Positions 37,619-45,872 of a stretch of 64,000 nt of DNA are shown here, one piece after another. Made by a program: the position numbers and the translations under genes. Source of the DNA: VYFG01 sp965221795 (GTDB lineage Bacteria > Pseudomonadota > Gammaproteobacteria > Arenicellales > Poriferihabitantaceae); contig OZ244914.1 in NCBI GenBank assembly GCA_965221795.1, positions 3,286,001-3,350,000 of the forward strand. The letters are read 5' to 3'. Numbering within the stretch: position 1 is the first letter of the stretch; every line of letters begins with the position of its first letter. The notes beneath the pieces are model-generated. The model was given only the letters and a program-made list of their open reading frames with translations. It made no database searches and had not been told where the DNA came from.

Positions 37619-39025
37619 ATGATGTCTGTTGTGACCCGGTTCCCTCCCAGTCCCACGGGTCTTCTGCATATTGGTGGTGCCCGGACCGCTCTGTTCAACT
37701 GGCTTTATGCTCGTCGGTGGGGCGGGGAAATGGTGTTGCGAATTGAGGATACCGATATCGAACGATCGACTCCAGAAGCGGTGGATGTGATTTTACAGGG
37801 GATGGAGTGGCTGGGTCTGAGATGGAATCGGGGGCCCTACTTTCAGACTCATCGAATGGATCGCTATCGCCAGATCATTGATCAGTTGCTGAGCAATCAA
37901 CAGGCATATTACTGCTTCTGCTCTCGCGAGCGACTGGACCGGGTCCGGCAAGAGCAAATCGACCATGGTGAGAAGCCGAGATATGATCATCACTGCCGTG
38001 ACCTGAATCGTATCCCCGAAACGGGGGAATCGGCGACCATTCGTTTCCGGAACCCTCTGGAAGGAATCGTGGTTTTTGAAGATGTAGTGCGAGGCCGGGT
38101 CGAGGTTGACAATCGCGAACTGGATGACTTGGTGATTGTACGCAGTGATGGTTCTCCGACCTATAACCTGACCGTCGTGGTCGATGATGCAGATATGGGG
38201 ATCACCCATGTCATTCGTGGTGATGACCATACCAGTAACACTCCGCGCCAGATTAATATTTTTCATGCCCTGAACTCACCCTTGCCGATGTTTGCCCATG
38301 TTCCCTTGATCCTGGGTCCGGATGGACAACGATTGTCGAAACGCCATGGGGCGGTCAGTGTCCTGGAGTATCGTGAGATGGGCATCTTGCCGGAAGCCTT
38401 GTTGAACTACTTGGTCAGGCTGGGATGGTCCCATGGGGATCAGGAAATTTTTGATGTGGAGGAAATGATCGACAAGTTCGACATCAAGGACATCAACCGA
38501 TCTGCAGCCAGTTTTGACTTGGACAAACTCCTCTGGATCAATCGACATTACATTCGTCAGGCGGAAACCACTCGACTGGGTGCCGAACTCACCCGCAGGC
38601 TGCAGGCTCATGGATTACATTTGCAGGGATTTCCCCGGGTAAACGACGTAGCAGAAGTGATGAAAGCACGCGTGTCGACCCTGAAGCAGATGGCAGAAGA
38701 ATCGATTTTCTTTTTCCGGGAACCCGATTCGTATGATTCCAAGGCGGCCAAACATTTAACCGGCAACACACTGCCTCGATTGCTGGCGGTTGCCGAAAAG
38801 ATACAGGGACTGGAAGACTGGACAGCTGAGAATGTAAGCGTCCTTCTCAAATCGGTCGTGGCCGAAACTTCAGTAAAGTTCCCGGAAGTTGCCGTTCCCC
38901 TGCGAGTGGCCCTGTCGGGTAACACCGCTACCCCCTCGATTGAGGTGACCGTTCATTTGGTTGGTAAAGAAGGAACTTTGAAGCGAATTCGCCGAGCGGT
39001 TCAGTATATCGAGAAGGGCGATTGA
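37619..39025 (+). CDS. gltX: glutamyl-tRNA synthetase
   Basis: 468 residues from ATG 37619 (a second ATG follows directly). Class I synthetase: the HIGH-type motif is in PPSPTGLLHIGGART, the KMSKS-type motif is RLSKRHG near residue 240, and CFCSRERLDRVRQEQ lies in the connecting domain. The C-terminal helical anticodon domain is present. Upstream in-frame codons to 37556 do not match the family. The tRNA-Glu it charges is encoded 1.5 kb downstream. Confidence 0.95.
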   Translation: MMSVVTRFPPSPTGLLHIGGARTALFNWLYARRWGGEMVLRIEDTDIERSTPEAVDVILQGMEWLGLRWNRGPYFQTHRMDRYRQIIDQLLSNQQAYYCFCSRERLDRVRQEQIDHGEKPRYDHHCRDLNRIPETGESATIRFRNPLEGIVVFEDVVRGRVEVDNRELDDLVIVRSDGSPTYNLTVVVDDADMGITHVIRGDDHTSNTPRQINIFHALNSPLPMFAHVPLILGPDGQRLSKRHGAVSVLEYREMGILPEALLNYLVRLGWSHGDQEIFDVEEMIDKFDIKDINRSAASFDLDKLLWINRHYIRQAETTRLGAELTRRLQAHGLHLQGFPRVNDVAEVMKARVSTLKQMAEESIFFFREPDSYDSKAAKHLTGNTLPRLLAVAEKIQGLEDWTAENVSVLLKSVVAETSVKFPEVAVPLRVALSGNTATPSIEVTVHLVGKEGTLKRIRRAVQYIEKGD

Positions 39026-39229
39026 TGGTCGGGCAGGTTCGGGCGTGACATGCGCGGTTGCGGGAAGGCAGACCGCTCACCGATCAGCGGTTGGCTTGGC
39101 AGCAATATGTGTTGCTCCGGTACGGCTTTCATTCTGTTGTGCTATGCCACAAAGGAAACAGCTTCGATTGTTGATTGCATTCGTACCGTTTGGTAAGATT
39201 CGGTTATCAAAAAGTATTATGTTGGGTAA

Positions 39230-40201
39230 GTGATTTACGAAGATGCGACAGACGGTTTGGACAAAGTATTTTTTCCGGTTAGGGAGGTTTCGGTCTTTGT
39301 CAAAACTGAGCCAGGAAGACTAGATATCATTCCTGGCAAAAAGGCTTTGGTAAACGAGCACACACGGCGGGTATTGTCCGTGGTGAGTAATGAGTATAGG
39401 CTGCTGAGAAATGAGGACGCATATGAATTTGGCAAAAAGTTTTGCATCGCTGCGTTTCCGAATACGGCTCCAGCGAACTGGAAGGTGTACAGCGTTGAGG
39501 CTGCGAAAACCGGCGGGCACTGTCGCATTGACCTCCATTACACTGGCCAGATCGCAGGCTATGATTGGTCTTTCTCCGAAGACTCGCAGGATGCTTACCG
39601 GCCGTTCGTCCGCATAAGCAACAGCTACAACAGAACCTGCGCTTTTGGTTGTCGTTTTGGGCTGATTCGCTGGGCTTGTCGGAACGGTATGGTGGACTGG
39701 GAATCCGCAATCGACATCAAACTCACCCATGACAAGAACATCGAGAAGGAAATCGAGGTCCAAGTCGACCAAGCAAAGTTTCGAAAGGTGTTCGAAAATT
39801 TTCGCAACGTACTAATGGTGCTGAGGGAAGTGTCTGTGCCCAAATGCAAGTTCTTGCCGATCATGTTATGTGTGTTGGATATCCGAAAACCAGAGAACCT
39901 GCCGGCTGACCGTGAAGAGGATTGGTCGAACTTGGAGAAGTGCATGAATGAGATCGCGCTCAAGTACATTAAGGAACATGGGGAAACTGGCAACGCATTG
40001 GTGAACACGCTCACAGATTTCGCCACGCGTCCAGATTTCGCCATGCGCCCGCGCTATAATTTTATCCGCAAGGAAAGGCATCAACTGCAACGACTGGTTG
40101 GCATCTGGATGAGGGACTTCAGCAAGATTGCGACCAATCCTTCGAAATTGGAGGAGTATTTTAAGAATATTGGATCAACTCGCCACGATCCTAAAACTTA
40201 A
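39230..40201 (+). CDS. DUF932-like protein of phage/plasmid type
   Basis: 323 residues from GTG 39230. The pattern VVSNEYRLLRNEDAYEFG, then VRISNSYNRT and FGLIRWACRNGMVDW follows the core of DUF932 proteins (phage/plasmid-related family), whose role is unknown. No signal peptide or membrane segment is seen. It sits alone between gltX and the tRNA-Ala/tRNA-Glu pair, a spot often used by integrating elements, so horizontal gain is likely. The stop at 40201 almost touches the TTGAAA of the orphan block at 40203. Confidence 0.62.
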   Translation: MIYEDATDGLDKVFFPVREVSVFVKTEPGRLDIIPGKKALVNEHTRRVLSVVSNEYRLLRNEDAYEFGKKFCIAAFPNTAPANWKVYSVEAAKTGGHCRIDLHYTGQIAGYDWSFSEDSQDAYRPFVRISNSYNRTCAFGCRFGLIRWACRNGMVDWESAIDIKLTHDKNIEKEIEVQVDQAKFRKVFENFRNVLMVLREVSVPKCKFLPIMLCVLDIRKPENLPADREEDWSNLEKCMNEIALKYIKEHGETGNALVNTLTDFATRPDFAMRPRYNFIRKERHQLQRLVGIWMRDFSKIATNPSKLEEYFKNIGSTRHDPKT

Positions 40202-40202
40202 T

Positions 40203-40232
40203 TTGAAAATTTCGATCATGGACGGATAGGAT
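40203..40232 (+). promoter_or_regulatory. orphan copy of the coiled-coil family upstream block
   Basis: TTGAAA (40203-40208), 18 nt, TAGGAT (40227-40232), the same pattern that precedes the four coiled-coil genes. The first 14 bases (TTGAAAATTTCGAT) equal those of copy C at 53558. No start codon or coiled-coil reading frame follows; the next 190 bases lead to tRNA-Ala. It may be the remains of a lost copy, or a promoter for the tRNAs. Confidence 0.45.
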
Positions 40233-40428
40233 AGGAATAATAACCGAACTCACAAATAAGGAACTTGGGCATAAAGTGACAATAACAGACTTTACAGAGA
40301 GGAGTTGGTGCCATACCAGTAGTTGTAGTTATTGTGGATATCCCGTTCGGTTCGTCTTGAATCCTCCTGAAAAATTTGTGCGGAAAACTTGAACACTGGG
40401 AATGCTGCCCGTACAATATGCGCCCTTT

Positions 40429-40504
40429 GGGGCCATAGCTCAGCTGGGAGAGCGCAACACTGGCAGTGTTGAGGTCGGCGGTTCGATCCCGCCTGGCTCC
40501 ACCA
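40429..40504 (+). tRNA. tRNA-Ala (GGC)
   Basis: 76 nt, acceptor GGGGCCA with TGGCTCC, anticodon stem CAACA/TGTTG with loop CTGGCAG (anticodon GGC), encoded CCA. Confidence 0.95.
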
Positions 40505-40553
40505 ATTCCATGTAATTGAATTTTCCGGCAGGATTTCAACTCACCAAAGCCCT

Positions 40554-40630
40554 GTCCCCATCGTCTAGTTGGCCTAGGACACCGCCCTTTCACGGCGGCA
40601 ACAGGGGTTCGAATCCCCTTGGGGACGCCA
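40554..40630 (+). tRNA. tRNA-Glu (TTC)
   Basis: 77 nt, acceptor GTCCCCA with TGGGGAC, anticodon stem CCGCC/GGCGG with loop CTTTCAC (anticodon TTC), encoded CCA. It follows tRNA-Ala by 49 bases and probably shares its transcript. Confidence 0.95.
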
Positions 40631-41088
40631 TCTTCCTCATGGAAACCAGAGAAAGAAGGAAGAGGTTTGCACAACGCTCCTGAAAGCAATATCAGCCGTC
40701 CGTCAGTCTAGGCACTTGACCGGTATGTGAGAGGCTGTGAATCGCGTGTGTCGGGCGGTTATTCCACCGACTGCATGCTTTGGATCCAAGTCGACTCTTT
40801 CCCGATGATCAGGAACAAGTCAAGAGAAGATTCAGGAATCGTTCGTGGCTAGAATATTACCCACGGCAGACCGCTCCACTTCGTTATGTCACTGGAATTT
40901 TCATATTCTTCTGAGGAACAATCGCCGTAACGAAAAGTCAATAAGTCAATAACGTGACCTCCCTTGCCGTACCTTGAACGCGAGCTGTTGACCTCGATAT
41001 CTGCAACAGAATGCTAGCGGACTATCGCGGCTACAGGCCGATGATCCCGGGTACATACCGATCCCTGCTGCATCCAGTTACTATAGGC
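40631..41088. other. gap between tRNA-Glu and the protease gene
   Basis: 458 nt without a supported gene. The only in-frame extension is the 26 codons upstream of the protease start, which do not resemble a signal peptide. A short direct repeat AAGTCAATAAGTCAATAA lies near 40937. No clear terminator hairpin with a U-run is seen after the tRNAs. Confidence 0.35.
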
Positions 41089-43974
41089 ATGAATATGCGT
41101 AAGCTTTTGGCCATTCCGGTTTTGTTGTTATGGGTTGTTCCTTGTTTGCTGACAGCGCAGGAAACACCCCAGTATAACCTTCCGATTCGCAGTGATTTGG
41201 ATACCCGGGATTATCGGGGCTTTGTACTGGAAAATGGCCTTAAGGTCTTACTGGTTTCCGACCCCAAAACCGATCGCGCCGGTGCCTCAATGGATGTGAA
41301 TGTGGGCAGTGGAAGTGATCCGGCAGAGTGGAATGGGTTGGCGCACTTTCTGGAACACATGCTTTTTTTAGGGACTGAAAAGTATCCTAATCCGGCGGAG
41401 TATGCCGCTTTCATTAAGGATCATGGAGGGAGTCACAATGCCTATACTTCGTATGAGCATACGAATTATTTTTTCACGATCAATCATGATAGCCTGGAAC
41501 CCGCACTGGACCGCTTGTCGCGGTTTTTCATCGATCCCATTCTCGATGCCGAGCATGTCGACAGCGAGCGTGCGATTGTACATTCTGAGTACCAGGCATT
41601 GCGAAAGGAAGAGGGGCGACGAATCTGGGAGACCCAGAAGACTATTCTCAATCCCGGACACCCTGCCTCCCGGTTTACAGTGGGCTCTCAGGAGACATTG
41701 CGGGACCGGGAAGGGATATCCGCCCGGGAACGGTTGATTGCATTCTATGAACAATGGTATTCCGCCGAAATCATGGCTCTGGCGGTGGTGGGACGGGAAT
41801 CTCTTGATGTCCTGGAGACGTGGGTTCGGGAGAAATTCTCGCAGATACCGGGGCGTGCCGTGGTCGAGCCTGCCTACATTCAATCTTATCTGAACCGGGA
41901 TTTGCCCCCGGTACGTTTGGACATTGTGCCGAAAAAAGAGATCTATCAAGTATCGTTTCAATGGGGCATTCCGTCGGTTTATGAAGATTATCTGAACAAG
42001 CCGATGGCCTATGTCAGCAATCTGCTGGGACATGAAGGAAAAGGCTCTTTGCTCGCTGCCTTGAAGCAACGGGGTTGGGCGGAATCACTCAGTGCGGGTG
42101 CCGGCTTCATGGACCGTCAACAGGGAACATTGATGGTATCCATTGGCCTGACGGAAATAGGCCTCGACCATCTCGTCGAAATCGGCGAAATGTTGTTTCA
42201 GACCATTGCGCAGATTCGTGAAGAAGGGATTGAAAACTGGCGATTCGAAGAACAGCAACGGTTGGGGGAGATCGCGTTTCAGTTTGCTGAACCGAGGACG
42301 GGAGGGGCGTTGGCCCGGTCATTGTCAGCCAGCATGCAGCGATATCCATTCGAAGATGTATTACGCGGACCGTATGTCATGCAGACATTCGAACCCGATG
42401 CCATCCGGATACTATTAGAGGATTTACGACCGGAAACCGTCTATATGCAGGTGGTGTCCCCTACCCATAAGGTACGTCAGGTGACAGAATGGTATGATGT
42501 CAATTACGGAATCTCACCCATCCATGAACAGTGGATTGAGCGCTGGCAAGCAGCGGATACGATGTCTGACCCGGCTCTTCATCTTCCGATGCCGAATCCT
42601 TTTATTCCCGAGAGACTTGAACTGGTTTCCCTGTCAGGCAGCGATTCCCAACCGATCGAACTGACCGAGGTCGACTCCATTTCTGCGTGGTATCGGGGAG
42701 ATCAGGAATTTCGTGCCCCCAAAGCCAGCTTTTTTGTCAACCTGAAATCGCCGGTTGCCAATGAGTCGGCACGGCATACTATCAAAACCGAATTGCTGGT
42801 CCGGTTATTGACGGATCGGCTGAATGCTTTCAGCTATCCAGCCCAACTGGCAGAGGTATCCTACAGCCTGTATCATCATTCCAGAGGGTTGTCGATACGG
42901 CTCAATGGATTCCAGGACAAGCAACCGAAATTGCTAGAGACATTGCTGGATGCAATTCAAAACGCCACATTCGATAAAGAACGTCTTGCGTTGGTCCGGG
43001 ATGATCTGATGCGCGAGTTGAACAACCGCAAACTGAACCGGCCAGTGGATCAAACGATTCATGAGATCTATCGCTTGGTCATGAGCCCTTACTGGACTGA
43101 TAACGAACGATTGGCCGCGATGGCTGACATTTCCGTTGAGGATATCCAGCGTCATGCCCAAAGCATCCTTGATTCAGCTTCCCTTGTGACATTGGCCCAT
43201 GGGGACCTGACAAAAGTTCAGGCGATCCATTTGAACCAACAACTACGGGCCATCTTGCCAGACATTGCGTCCGAAAATGTCACGCCCCGGCCGCAGATCC
43301 GACGTCTCGGGAATTCAAGTCCTTACTTGCGTACGATGGATGTGGATCACGGAGATACGGCCCTGTCGTATTATTTTCAAGGCGGTGAAAAATCCTACCA
43401 CACCCGAGCCAGTTCTCAACTGCTGGGGAAAATGATCGAGTCTCGCTTTTACCATCAGTTTCGGGTTGAAAATCAAGTAGGATATTTGGTCTTTGCCACT
43501 GCAATGGACCTGATGGAAGTCCCTGGAACTTTGCTTGCGGTGCAAAGCTCAACCCATACGGCCCAGGAGATTGATGCCTTGGTACAGGGGTTCCTCGTGG
43601 ATTTTTCTGAGGAACTTGCCGCCATGGACGAAGAAGAGTTCCGGCGTGTACAATCTTCTCTGGTGGCAAAAATCGTCCGGCGGGATACGAACCTGTCGGA
43701 TCGTTCGGATCGATACTGGCGTGAAATCGATCTGGAAAAATATGCGTTCGACTCCCGGGAAAGACTTGCAAAGGCGGTTGGCTCCCTTTCACAGGCCGAT
43801 CTGGTCGACTATGTGCGTTCATTATTCACCCTGACACCAAGAGTGATCAAGATACAGTCTTCGGGTCGCCGAGCGGGTGCTTCGCAGGGTGCCTTGGGGT
43901 TAGAAGGGTCTATTCAGACCGGGACTCCAGAGTTGTTCCGTCAGGTTGTGCATGACTATTTTCCTTCTCGATAG
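41089..43974 (+). CDS. periplasmic M16 metalloprotease, pitrilysin-like
   Basis: 961 residues from ATG 41089, close to the length of E. coli protease III. A signal peptide is visible (MRKLLAIPVLLLWVVPCLLT, then AQ as likely cleavage site), so it acts in the periplasm on small peptides. The inverted zinc motif HFLEH is at about 86-90, with the third ligand Glu expected in HSEYQALRKEEG. Four M16 half-domains fit the length. The second half lacks a zinc motif, as in pitrilysin. The upstream ATG at 41011 would bury the signal peptide and was not used. recB/recD, its neighbours in E. coli, are not here. Confidence 0.87.
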   Translation: MNMRKLLAIPVLLLWVVPCLLTAQETPQYNLPIRSDLDTRDYRGFVLENGLKVLLVSDPKTDRAGASMDVNVGSGSDPAEWNGLAHFLEHMLFLGTEKYPNPAEYAAFIKDHGGSHNAYTSYEHTNYFFTINHDSLEPALDRLSRFFIDPILDAEHVDSERAIVHSEYQALRKEEGRRIWETQKTILNPGHPASRFTVGSQETLRDREGISARERLIAFYEQWYSAEIMALAVVGRESLDVLETWVREKFSQIPGRAVVEPAYIQSYLNRDLPPVRLDIVPKKEIYQVSFQWGIPSVYEDYLNKPMAYVSNLLGHEGKGSLLAALKQRGWAESLSAGAGFMDRQQGTLMVSIGLTEIGLDHLVEIGEMLFQTIAQIREEGIENWRFEEQQRLGEIAFQFAEPRTGGALARSLSASMQRYPFEDVLRGPYVMQTFEPDAIRILLEDLRPETVYMQVVSPTHKVRQVTEWYDVNYGISPIHEQWIERWQAADTMSDPALHLPMPNPFIPERLELVSLSGSDSQPIELTEVDSISAWYRGDQEFRAPKASFFVNLKSPVANESARHTIKTELLVRLLTDRLNAFSYPAQLAEVSYSLYHHSRGLSIRLNGFQDKQPKLLETLLDAIQNATFDKERLALVRDDLMRELNNRKLNRPVDQTIHEIYRLVMSPYWTDNERLAAMADISVEDIQRHAQSILDSASLVTLAHGDLTKVQAIHLNQQLRAILPDIASENVTPRPQIRRLGNSSPYLRTMDVDHGDTALSYYFQGGEKSYHTRASSQLLGKMIESRFYHQFRVENQVGYLVFATAMDLMEVPGTLLAVQSSTHTAQEIDALVQGFLVDFSEELAAMDEEEFRRVQSSLVAKIVRRDTNLSDRSDRYWREIDLEKYAFDSRERLAKAVGSLSQADLVDYVRSLFTLTPRVIKIQSSGRRAGASQGALGLEGSIQTGTPELFRQVVHDYFPSR

Positions 43975-44000
43975 AAGAAGACTTCTTCATTTGCTGACCG

Positions 44001-44510
44001 TTGGACCCGACTATTTTTGACCTTTGCCAACGAATCGGAACCAGATTATGTGAGTCTGGGGGTCGATTGGTTACCATCGAGTCTTGTTCCGGGGGGGGAA
44101 TTGCCTGGTGTATGACCTCATTGTCAGGCAGTTCGGATTGGTTTGACCGTGCACTGGTAACATACAGCAATACAGCCAAGACGGAGCTGGTAGGTGTACC
44201 AGCAGAATTGATCCAAATGCATGGAGCGGTCAGTCTGGAAACGGCAGCGGCGATGGCCGATGGCGGCCTGCAAGGCTCCAATGCAACTTGGGCGTTGTCC
44301 GTGACCGGGGTTGCTGGCCCCGGTGGCGGTAGTGAGGCAAAACCGGTCGGTACGGTTTGTTTTGGTTGGGCGAACCGAAACCCCGGCCAACCGCCTACTC
44401 TCATGACAGAACAGTGTCATTTCTCCGGAGAACGGCAGGAAATTCGAATTGCTACAATCCGACATGCTCTCCGAGGGCTGCTGTGCCGAATGGGTAAAGG
44501 AAGTGCTTGA
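44001..44510 (+). CDS. pncC: CinA-C / PncC family nicotinamide-nucleotide amidohydrolase
   Basis: 169 residues, the stand-alone CinA C-terminal domain that deamidates NMN to nicotinic acid mononucleotide in the pyridine nucleotide cycle. The motifs TIESCSGGGIAW, DRALVTYSNTAKTELVGV and LSVTGVAGPGGG are present. The frame starts at TTG 44001; no ATG occurs near the family start. The last 14 codons lie inside a 46-bp repeat also found at 45714, so the 3' end may have served as an integration site. The usual partner recA is not adjacent. Confidence 0.88.
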   Translation: MDPTIFDLCQRIGTRLCESGGRLVTIESCSGGGIAWCMTSLSGSSDWFDRALVTYSNTAKTELVGVPAELIQMHGAVSLETAAAMADGGLQGSNATWALSVTGVAGPGGGSEAKPVGTVCFGWANRNPGQPPTLMTEQCHFSGERQEIRIATIRHALRGLLCRMGKGSA

Positions 44511-44518
44511 AGTTTGTG
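44473..44518 (+). repeat. direct repeat, left copy (3' end of pncC)
   Basis: 46 bp matching 45714-45759 with only four differences, all transitions. The central 25 bp (CGAATGGGTAAAGGAAGTGC and the next five bases) are identical. The two copies bound about 1.2 kb holding a coiled-coil gene and an integrase remnant, as attL/attR sites would. Confidence 0.75.
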
Positions 44519-44717
44519 CTCCAGGGCAACGATGCCGGGTTCATCCTGCAAGCGGCCGGTGAACTAACAGATCAATTCATCGCATCATGCGCTCTCTATT
44601 TGCCTCTATATCTTTCGAAGCCACAATTGAAGGCGCAGAATTCCCCTTCGGTCGTTGAATGAAAATCATCGGTTTCTTCAGGATGGCAGGATATTAGGCT
44701 TGGTGGCGAGAGAAATA

Positions 44718-44915
44718 TCAGGCTAGATCAAACTTAATGGAGTCACCGAGATTTACGTCCGCGCTAAGGTCGGAGCCATAATCAAAGGCGAGATCCTGCT
44801 TCTGAATCAGGAGGGTATCGGTACCGGCATGTGGGTAATGAAAATCAAGCCCAAAAAAAAGTTTCCCTAACCGTGGGGACGATTCAAAGCCGGATAATGA
44901 AACCGAGAATGACAA
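44718..44915 (-). CDS. possible small unrecognised protein
   Basis: 65 codons from TTG 44915, overlapping the end of the coiled-coil gene copy B by 32 bases in another frame. The later part (GKLFFGLDFHYPHAGTDTLL, IQKQDLAFDYGSDLS) has a plausible beta-rich composition, unlike the random text of shadow frames. No close relative is recognised. The start is doubtful and the frame may be an old C-terminal fragment. Confidence 0.25.
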   Translation of the reverse strand: MSFSVSLSGFESSPRLGKLFFGLDFHYPHAGTDTLLIQKQDLAFDYGSDLSADVNLGDSIKFDLA

Positions 44916-45192
44916 TCGCGGCTACCCACAACCCAATCTGCAATCGCAGATTGTCCTTATCTCGCCTATGAGTTTCGGCATCGCGTTCAATATCCCGTTT
45001 AGCCATATCGGTTCTCAGACCCTCAATGGCCGCTCGTGTTTCCCCGGTCAATTTTTCGGCGGCTGTTGCATACTTTGCCTGTTTCGTATTTATTTTCTCC
45101 TCCAGAACGGCGATTTCTTTCGCCCGTTCTTGATTCTGTTTTTTCAGTTTCTCAAGCTGTTTCTTTAGTCCCTGATCAATATTATCTGGCAT
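44884..45192 (-). CDS. small coiled-coil protein with C-terminal membrane anchor (copy B)
   Basis: 102 residues with the same plan as copy A: charged helix (KKQLEKLKKQNQERAKEIAV, LEEKINTKQAKYATAAEKL, GLRTDMAKRDIERDAETHRR) then one membrane segment at about 83-101 (LWVAAIVILGFIIRL). The shared words NQERAKEIAVL (NHERAKEIAVL in copy A) and RTDMAKRD show common descent. It lies alone inside the 1.2-kb stretch bounded by the 46-bp repeats, with an integrase remnant, which points to movement of the gene. Function unknown. Confidence 0.75.
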   Translation of the reverse strand: MPDNIDQGLKKQLEKLKKQNQERAKEIAVLEEKINTKQAKYATAAEKLTGETRAAIEGLRTDMAKRDIERDAETHRRDKDNLRLQIGLWVAAIVILGFIIRL

Positions 45193-45198
45193 GGTTGT

Positions 45199-45228
45199 AT
45201 CCTATACGATTGTTCACCGGGGTTTCAA
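45199..45228 (-). promoter_or_regulatory. conserved block upstream of coiled-coil gene (copy B)
   Basis: On the minus strand: TTGAAA (45228-45223), 18 nt, TAGGAT (45204-45199), six bases, ATG at 45192. The segment AATCGTATAGGATA is identical to that of copy A. It fits a sigma-70 promoter with a very short leader; AGGA could also serve as ribosome site at a spacing of seven. Confidence 0.6.
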
Positions 45229-45503
45229 GTCCAGTCATGAAACTCGTCCCTGCTCTAGCCGTAAGGGAGTAATCCTACCCTCTAATCCCTGAAAATCGCT
45301 TGCAGGGACTACATAATGCCTCTCCACCGTGAATCTTTGGGTAGTGTGCCCACAAACTGCTTGAAGATTCACAGTGGGGGCTACTCGGTTTCTCAACGAT
45401 ACTGGGCAACTGCGCCCTTTTGATCTTTCGCGCCAGCGGAGTCGTGAGCAATCATGCCAGTGATCTTCCGGGCGCTGGCTAATGTGCTCGGATTGCAGAT
45501 CGA

Positions 45504-45758
45504 TCACGCGCTTGGCCGGACCCACGTCAACCGGGGAGAGGTGCGGACGACTACGGCAAAGTCGTTTTTGCGCGGTCGAATATCCCGACCTTCACCGGCT
45601 TGGTTGGCTTTGGACATGCGAACCTGAATGAGTAAAGTATCGTGTTCCGACTCTTCCAGATCGCCCCACGTTAAGGCAGCCATCTCGGAGCGGCGCAGCC
45701 CGGCCATGAAGGCGAGGGCTGCTATGTCGAATGGGTAAAGGAAGTGCTTGAAATTTGC
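45504..45758 (-). pseudogene. tyrosine recombinase fragment
   Basis: The minus strand reads DIAALAFMAGLRRSEMAALT then WGDLEESEHDTLLIQVRMSK and NQAGEGRDIRPRKN, the segment of phage-type integrases around the first catalytic Arg (GLRRSE). The expected His-x-x-Arg and Tyr motifs are not in frame; the next 250 bases (45240-45500) have only broken frames. Upstream, the frame enters the 46-bp repeat and then loses resemblance. It is dead but probably related to how the small island arose. Confidence 0.65.
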
Positions 45759-45759
45759 G
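45714..45759 (+). repeat. direct repeat, right copy (upstream of accA)
   Basis: Right partner of 44473-44518. It overlaps the 5' side of the integrase fragment and lies 113 bp before the accA start. The matching run begins GAGGGCTGCT and ends TTTG(C/T)G. Confidence 0.75.
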
Positions 45760-45872
45760 TCCCATGGCGATATCGTGACGGCATCCCAAACCACTCCGAA
45801 GGATTCACCCTTGCCAATGGACTCTAGGATGGTTGCCAGCGGACCTGATGAGTAAAGCTTCCGGTTGAAATA

